Assembly: GCA_918797485.1 (NCBI GenBank)
Contig: CAKKNE010000001.1
Location: 3,162,001-3,226,000 of the forward strand
Source: Pelagomonas calceolata
Taxonomy: Eukaryota; Sar; Pelagophyceae; Pelagomonadales; Pelagomonadaceae
Direction of reading: 5' to 3'
DNA: 64,000 nt
Shown: positions 60,085 through 64,000 of the stretch, piece by piece
How positions within the stretch are numbered: position 1 is the stretch's first letter
Layout: every line of letters starts with the position of its first letter
The notes under the pieces: generated by a model
What the model was told of the DNA's origin: nothing
Seen by the model: only the letters and a program-made list of their open reading frames with translations
Database searches by the model: none
Program-made: the position numbers and the translations under genes

Positions 60085-62786
60085 TCACAGCTGCTTACTC
60101 TCCCCGACCTCGTCCAGATGGGCCGGCGTCGACGGCTTCGAGTCCGGCGACGGCGGCGGCGGCGGCAAATCGGACAGCGTCCGCCGCCGCGCGGCGTCGC
60201 GCCGCGACCGATCATCAGGAGAACCACCACGCCCAGACCAGGACTTGGCTCTTTTACCAAGAGAAGTAGAGGCAAGAGGCAACACCGTCCCCGCGTCGTC
60301 GGCCGTCTCCACGTCGTGCTGGTGCCACTCCTTCGTCTCGGACTCGTCGAGCGACGCCATCGATCTAAAGGAGGCCATCCGTCGCAACGACGTCGAGGAC
60401 GGTAACTTCGACCCGAACACGAGCTCATCTTCCTTCTCGTGGTCGTCGTCGTCCGGCAACGCGAAGGGGTGGTGCGCGCCGTGGTGCACGAAGCCGTCCA
60501 ATTCATGATGAGGTTCGGCGTGCAACGCCCCGCGCGTGCCGCGCTCCGCCTCCAACCCATGATCTTTTTCAGAAGGGTCGAGGACGTGTCGCGCGAACGC
60601 TTTCAATCGGTTTTCCTTCCGTACCGAACCCTTCTGCGAGCTGACCTCGTCGAAGCCCTCGAGGCACTGCTCCTGGTCGATCGTGTCCTCGACGCTATGC
60701 GTGAGGGTTTCTTTCGCCGACTTCGCCTTCCTAGAGTGAGAAGTAGAGCGCCAGGGCCCGTAGGACTTGCCATGCAACTTGCCGTCGGCGCCCCTATACA
60801 CGTTCGTATCCGAGGCTAGGACCTCGATCCGTTCCTTCGCGTCCTCGTTCGCGACCAAACGACTCCCTTCCAAGTGACTTCCAGGTAACCATCTCTGCAC
60901 CCTAATCTCCGCGCCGTCGTGCTCGTCCTCGTGGAGGGCCGCCCGAGTAGCGTCCAAGATCGCGTCGATCCGCTCTCGTAACTTCACATTCTGCTCGGCG
61001 GACATGTCGACGGCCGTCGGTAAGCGAACGTGGTCGTCGCGCACGTACATCTCGTTGACGCCTGCGTGGTCCGAACGGCCTCGAACTCGAAAAAGAAACA
61101 CGAGTCGTATCAGTGAAGTGAAGGCACCGCAACACTTCAAAACGCGGAGATCGCACAGTGCGCGAGGCCGAAATGATCGTTCGGATGCCACTGGCGGTAA
61201 TCAATAACGTCGCAGCCGAGCTTCTGCATCATCTTCTGGAGCGAACCGGACATGTCCCAGTGGGCGTGGGACTTCGTCTGCAAGCAGAAGTAGGTCGCGT
61301 GCTCGCGACCGGACGTGTCCGCCGTGTCGGCAATCGCCTGCGTGGGAATCAAAGTTCAACTTGTGCTTCAATTTGAGGTTTGTTGGGGTCGGAGTGCGGT
61401 GTTTCTGTCTATCCCTCGGAGATCGTGTCCAAGTTTGAGCCGAGATAACGAGACGCGGGTACAGGCCTCGGCGATCTGGTACTTGGCCTTCTTCTCGTAC
61501 TCTTCGAGCTTCCGTCGTAGACCGGCGGGACACACCAACATCGACACAAGTACCGCCAGACAAATGGCGTTATGGGTGTCCTTCGAGATGATCCGGCCCG
61601 ACTTAATTTCAGTAGCCGCGACACCGGCGATAAAAAAAGACATCTCGCCCCACTCGCCCCAGGCCCAGGCCAGGATCCAGAAGTGGTCGCTGTCCAGCGG
61701 CTGGGCGAAGGCGCCCATCGCCAGTTTAGCGATGGATACGGTGCATAGGATACACGCCTTGGTTAAAGATTGCGTGTTCATGTGTTCGATGGGTATTTCG
61801 AACCCAATCGTCGCCGCAAAAAACAAGCGCATCAACCACGCATAGACTCTTTTTACCTGGCGGTCCCACGTCGCGTGGACGACGTGGTCGCTACAGAAAC
61901 ATAGACCAGCTAAGAAGGCTCCCAATAACTCCGAACTACCAGAATATTTACAGACCGGTATCAAGATGATGGCCGCCGAAAACAAACATAAAAGGACAGC
62001 GTTCGGTCGATGGTGCTGCGGCACTCTTGGTAAAATATGCTTCTCGAGCCACCGCGGCACGATCTTGACCGCGGCCCAGCCCACTATGAGGACCAGTAAA
62101 ATCATACTACCCAAAGGTAGCGCGTAGGCCATCGGTTTTGCTCGCCGCATCATGTTGTCGACGCAAGTCAACAACGTGATATTCACCAATTCATTCACCG
62201 ACGCCGCGGCGATGATCAACTGGCCGATGGGCTGGTTGATGACCGAACCGGCTTTGAGGACATTAAGGGCAATACCAGTCGACATCGTCGCCGTGCACGC
62301 GCCGACGACAAAGGCCGGCGTTAATTTGGCGCCCCAGGCCAATGCTACTAATAGTCCAAGTCCTAAAGGTGCGGCACTCCCGACGAATCCGACAGCTAAA
62401 CCTCGCGCGCCCACAATTTCCAACATCTCGACGTCGACCATCAGACCCGCTTCCAACGCATGTAAGCACAGACCCACTTCTCCTATACTCTTAAGAGCGG
62501 AGGGGAAAGGCACGAAGTCCACGACGTGGGGCCCTAGGATCACGCCGACCAGGATCTCGCCCACGAGCGACGGCGCGCCTGCCGCGGCCGCGATCTTGCC
62601 GCTGATCCACACGAGAATGATGAAGATGACCGTGTAAAAAATCTCCGTGAAGTGAGTGAACTTGTCTTCTTTTTTGTCATGGTCATTTTTGTCGCATGGT
62701 GGTACAGCAGTGGCCTCCTCGGCCTTGGCGGCGAGAGCTAAAAGGAGGAGCAGCCCGCTCAGGCAGTGGTAGCGCAGGCGCCCCAT
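60085..62786 (-). CDS. Kef/CPA2-type cation-proton antiporter (three exons)
   Basis: Exons 62786-61455, 61337-61157 and 61061-60085; product 829 residues. Intron 2 (95 bases, GTGCGA to CCACGCAG) splits a Cys codon and restores LAHC-VNEMYVRDDHVRLP. Intron 1 ends TTTGATTCCCACGCAG and starts most probably at the phase-0 GTCTCG (117 bases). MGRLRYHCLSGLLLLLALAA is a signal peptide. About twelve hydrophobic segments follow (residues about 45-420), with GEILVGVILGPHVV and LGLCLHALEAGLMVD-like helices typical of CPA2 exchangers; the usual acidic ion-site pair is not clear by eye, so ion choice (K+ or Na+ against H+) is open. The C-terminal half is cytosolic, His/Asp/Ser-rich, with many possible phosphorylation sites. 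It might serve a plastid envelope (KEA-like) or endomembrane. Confidence 0.8.
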
Positions 62787-63225
62787 GGGTGCGCCGGAGG
62801 CTGCGTTTCCACTGCTATGCGGTGTGCGCCGACTACAACAATGCGGCCATCACTTTATGCTTGACATCACAGTGCGAACCGTGCGGGCTTTGTACGCGAG
62901 GTCTCGGGGACTCCGTGCGGAGGGTCCCCGACGCATCGACGCGGCCGGCTACGGTTGCTGGGCCTAAGATTTTGAATTCGGGTCCGCGGACCGCGGCGCG
63001 GTGCGGGGGAGTTTGCTCTGCTTTGCTAGAGCTTGGCCGCCTAGCCACCGCGACCGACGCGAAGTCTGCTTGACCGCACGCCCGCCCCGGCCTCATGCGC
63101 TGTCGCCCCGAGTGTTAGCTCGGAGGCGACGATGGCGAGGGGGTAAAAGGCGCCCGCCGCCGATGAATCGGCGACGCGCAACAGCAAAGTCACGGTACCA
63201 CATTCTTAGTAGCTACAAAGGTTCA
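62787..63225. other. Gap between antiporter start and HSF-type gene end
   Basis: At about 63150-63180 lies GCCGCCGATGAATCGGCGAC followed by GCGC, the hairpin part of the dispersed element at 48977-49036. No gene. CTAGAGCTTGGCCGCCTAGCC near 63025 weakly recalls the CTAG palindromes. Confidence 0.4.
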
Positions 63226-64000
63226 TCACGACGCCCCGAGCGCGAGGAGCGACGCCGCGGCGTCGAAGGCCGCGGGCGGCGCGCACGCGACGCGCACGCG
63301 CTGTTTCGGCGAGGCGGGCGGCTCGTCGCGCCCGCGCTTCTTTACGCCGCCCGGCGCCGGGCGCACGGGGCGCAGCGCGAGGAGGTCGTCCAAGTTTTCC
63401 GAGGCACCGGCCCGTTCGTAGACCGTCTCCGCCTCCTGCTGATCAGTAGACCTCCGCCGGTAGCCGAAGTTGTTGAGCTGGCGCTGGAACGACGCGTACT
63501 TCGAGTGCTTGTAGTACTTCGACAGGTTGCGCTCGAGCGCCGCGGGGTCCGGGATCACGATCTCGCCCCGGCGCCAGCGGATGATCTCGGGCCGCTCCTC
63601 GATCATGCGCTTGAGCTGGGCCACGAAGGGGATCGCGCGCCGCTGCTGCTCGTGCGGCGGCGTCACGGGCGGCGTCACAACAGGCGGCACTACCACAGGC
63701 GGCGGCCGCGCGAAGCGCGGCAGCGCCCGGCCCGGCGGCCGCACGAAGGGCAGCGCCCGGCCCGGCGGGAAGCCGCGTGGCGCCGGCAGCGCCAGCGGCA
63801 CCCACCCTGCCGGCGCGGGCGCGGGCGCGACGCCGCGCGGCGCAGGGAGCGGGACCCAGCCGGCCGGCGCTGGCGCCGCGGCGCCGCGCGGCCGCGGCAG
63901 CGGCACCCACCGCGCCGGCGCCGGCCCGGGGACGACGCCCCGCGCCGGCGCCGCGCCGACGACGGGCATTAGTGGCAGCCAGCCCGCCCCGGGCGGCGGC
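63226..64000 (-). CDS. HSF-type DNA-binding protein, 5' end outside the window
   Basis: At least 258 residues; the frame is open through base 64000, so the first ATG in view (63969) need not be the start. The visible N-terminal part is a low-complexity repeat with the unit PAPAGWVPLPAPRG in three to four copies. Residues about 115-170 (from 63969) are an HSF DNA-binding domain or its second half: FVAQLKRMIEERPEIIRWRR, GEIVIPDPAALERNLSKYYK, then YASFQRQLNNFGYRR, whose recognition helix is complete. HSF-like factors are greatly expanded in diatoms and relatives and bind nTTCnnGAA arrays or related sites. After it come a short acidic part and a basic KKRGRDEPP. There is no clear HR-A/B coiled coil, so it may act as a monomer. 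Confidence 0.8.
   Translation of the reverse strand, partial: PPPGAGWLPLMPVVGAAPARGVVPGPAPARWVPLPRPRGAAAPAPAGWVPLPAPRGVAPAPAPAGWVPLALPAPRGFPPGRALPFVRPPGRALPRFARPPPVVVPPVVTPPVTPPHEQQRRAIPFVAQLKRMIEERPEIIRWRRGEIVIPDPAALERNLSKYYKHSKYASFQRQLNNFGYRRRSTDQQEAETVYERAGASENLDDLLALRPVRPAPGGVKKRGRDEPPASPKQRVRVACAPPAAFDAAASLLALGAS

Noticed and set aside
1-64000. tRNA, rRNA and CRISPR signals; retroelement or virus genes.
   Set aside because: No cloverleaf with GTTCGANTC arms, no conserved rRNA blocks, no regular direct repeats with spacers, and no polymerase, integrase or capsid frame were recognised.

Overview
The window looks like nuclear DNA of a small-genome marine stramenopile alga, most likely a pelagophyte (Aureococcus/Pelagomonas type). 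The DNA is strongly G+C-rich and genes are packed a few hundred bases apart on both strands. Most genes are intron-poor, but clear GT-AG introns occur and several can be placed by frame. Two introns are copies of one introner element, with terminal inverted repeats and 8-bp target duplications, of the sort known from Aureococcus. There is an in-frame-TGA (selenocysteine) deiodinase-like gene and a KAS II with a plastid-type leader. I see no rRNA, tRNA, CRISPR or virus-derived element.

Layout. 1-5.4 kb: end of a HAD phosphatase, a Tudor-like protein, a membrane protein, and an LRR/coiled-coil secreted protein split by an introner. 5.6-12.4 kb: an ankyrin protein with an N-terminal SIPQ/RGWCR domain, a KH RNA-binding protein, a basic protein with three PAM2-like motifs, and a PH1-type PH protein. 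13-20.2 kb: a SAP-like/unknown fusion, an F-box/actin-related (ARP8-like) protein, and a long coiled-coil protein. 20.6-29.4 kb: PPIL3-type cyclophilin, a TPR protein, STK19-like winged-helix protein, an SH3 membrane protein, a myristoylatable RING protein, an EEP nuclease with EF-hands, and a lipidatable macrodomain protein. 29.7-35.7 kb: PLP aminotransferase, family-2 glycosyltransferase, a ubiquitin-domain protein read directly into a selenocysteine deiodinase-like gene, and an OS-9-type ER lectin. 36-44.7 kb: SRAP/HMCES-like protein with a PIP-like motif, a KNL1-like kinetochore candidate, a Tudor-bromodomain protein, and a membrane protein. 44.8-53.7 kb: a secreted protein built from tiny exons, a Golgi-type glycosyltransferase-like protein, a rolling-stone-like protein, a membrane protein with an introner, plastid KAS II, and an Rrp6-like exonuclease. 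53.8-64 kb: an unidentified secreted/organelle protein, ArfGAP, an ankyrin/SAP protein, a helical nuclear protein, a TPR protein, a Kef-type antiporter, and a partial HSF-type factor.

The genes are ordinary, mostly unrelated housekeeping and signalling genes rather than one operon-like system. The most unusual features are (a) the two sibling introners, which show how introns were gained; (b) the ubiquitin-domain/deiodinase junction, where a TGA, or a 90-base intron containing it, separates two open frames in the same phase, followed by a second TGA that is almost certainly selenocysteine and a SECIS-like hairpin; (c) a 20-25 base imperfect palindrome, GCTAGCGG..TGTAAGACACTAGC, found 12 times and only in gaps that contain a gene 5' end; and (d) short repeats shared by the flanks of neighbouring but unrelated genes. 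All splice models here were made by eye from frame and GT-AG signals and are inferences.
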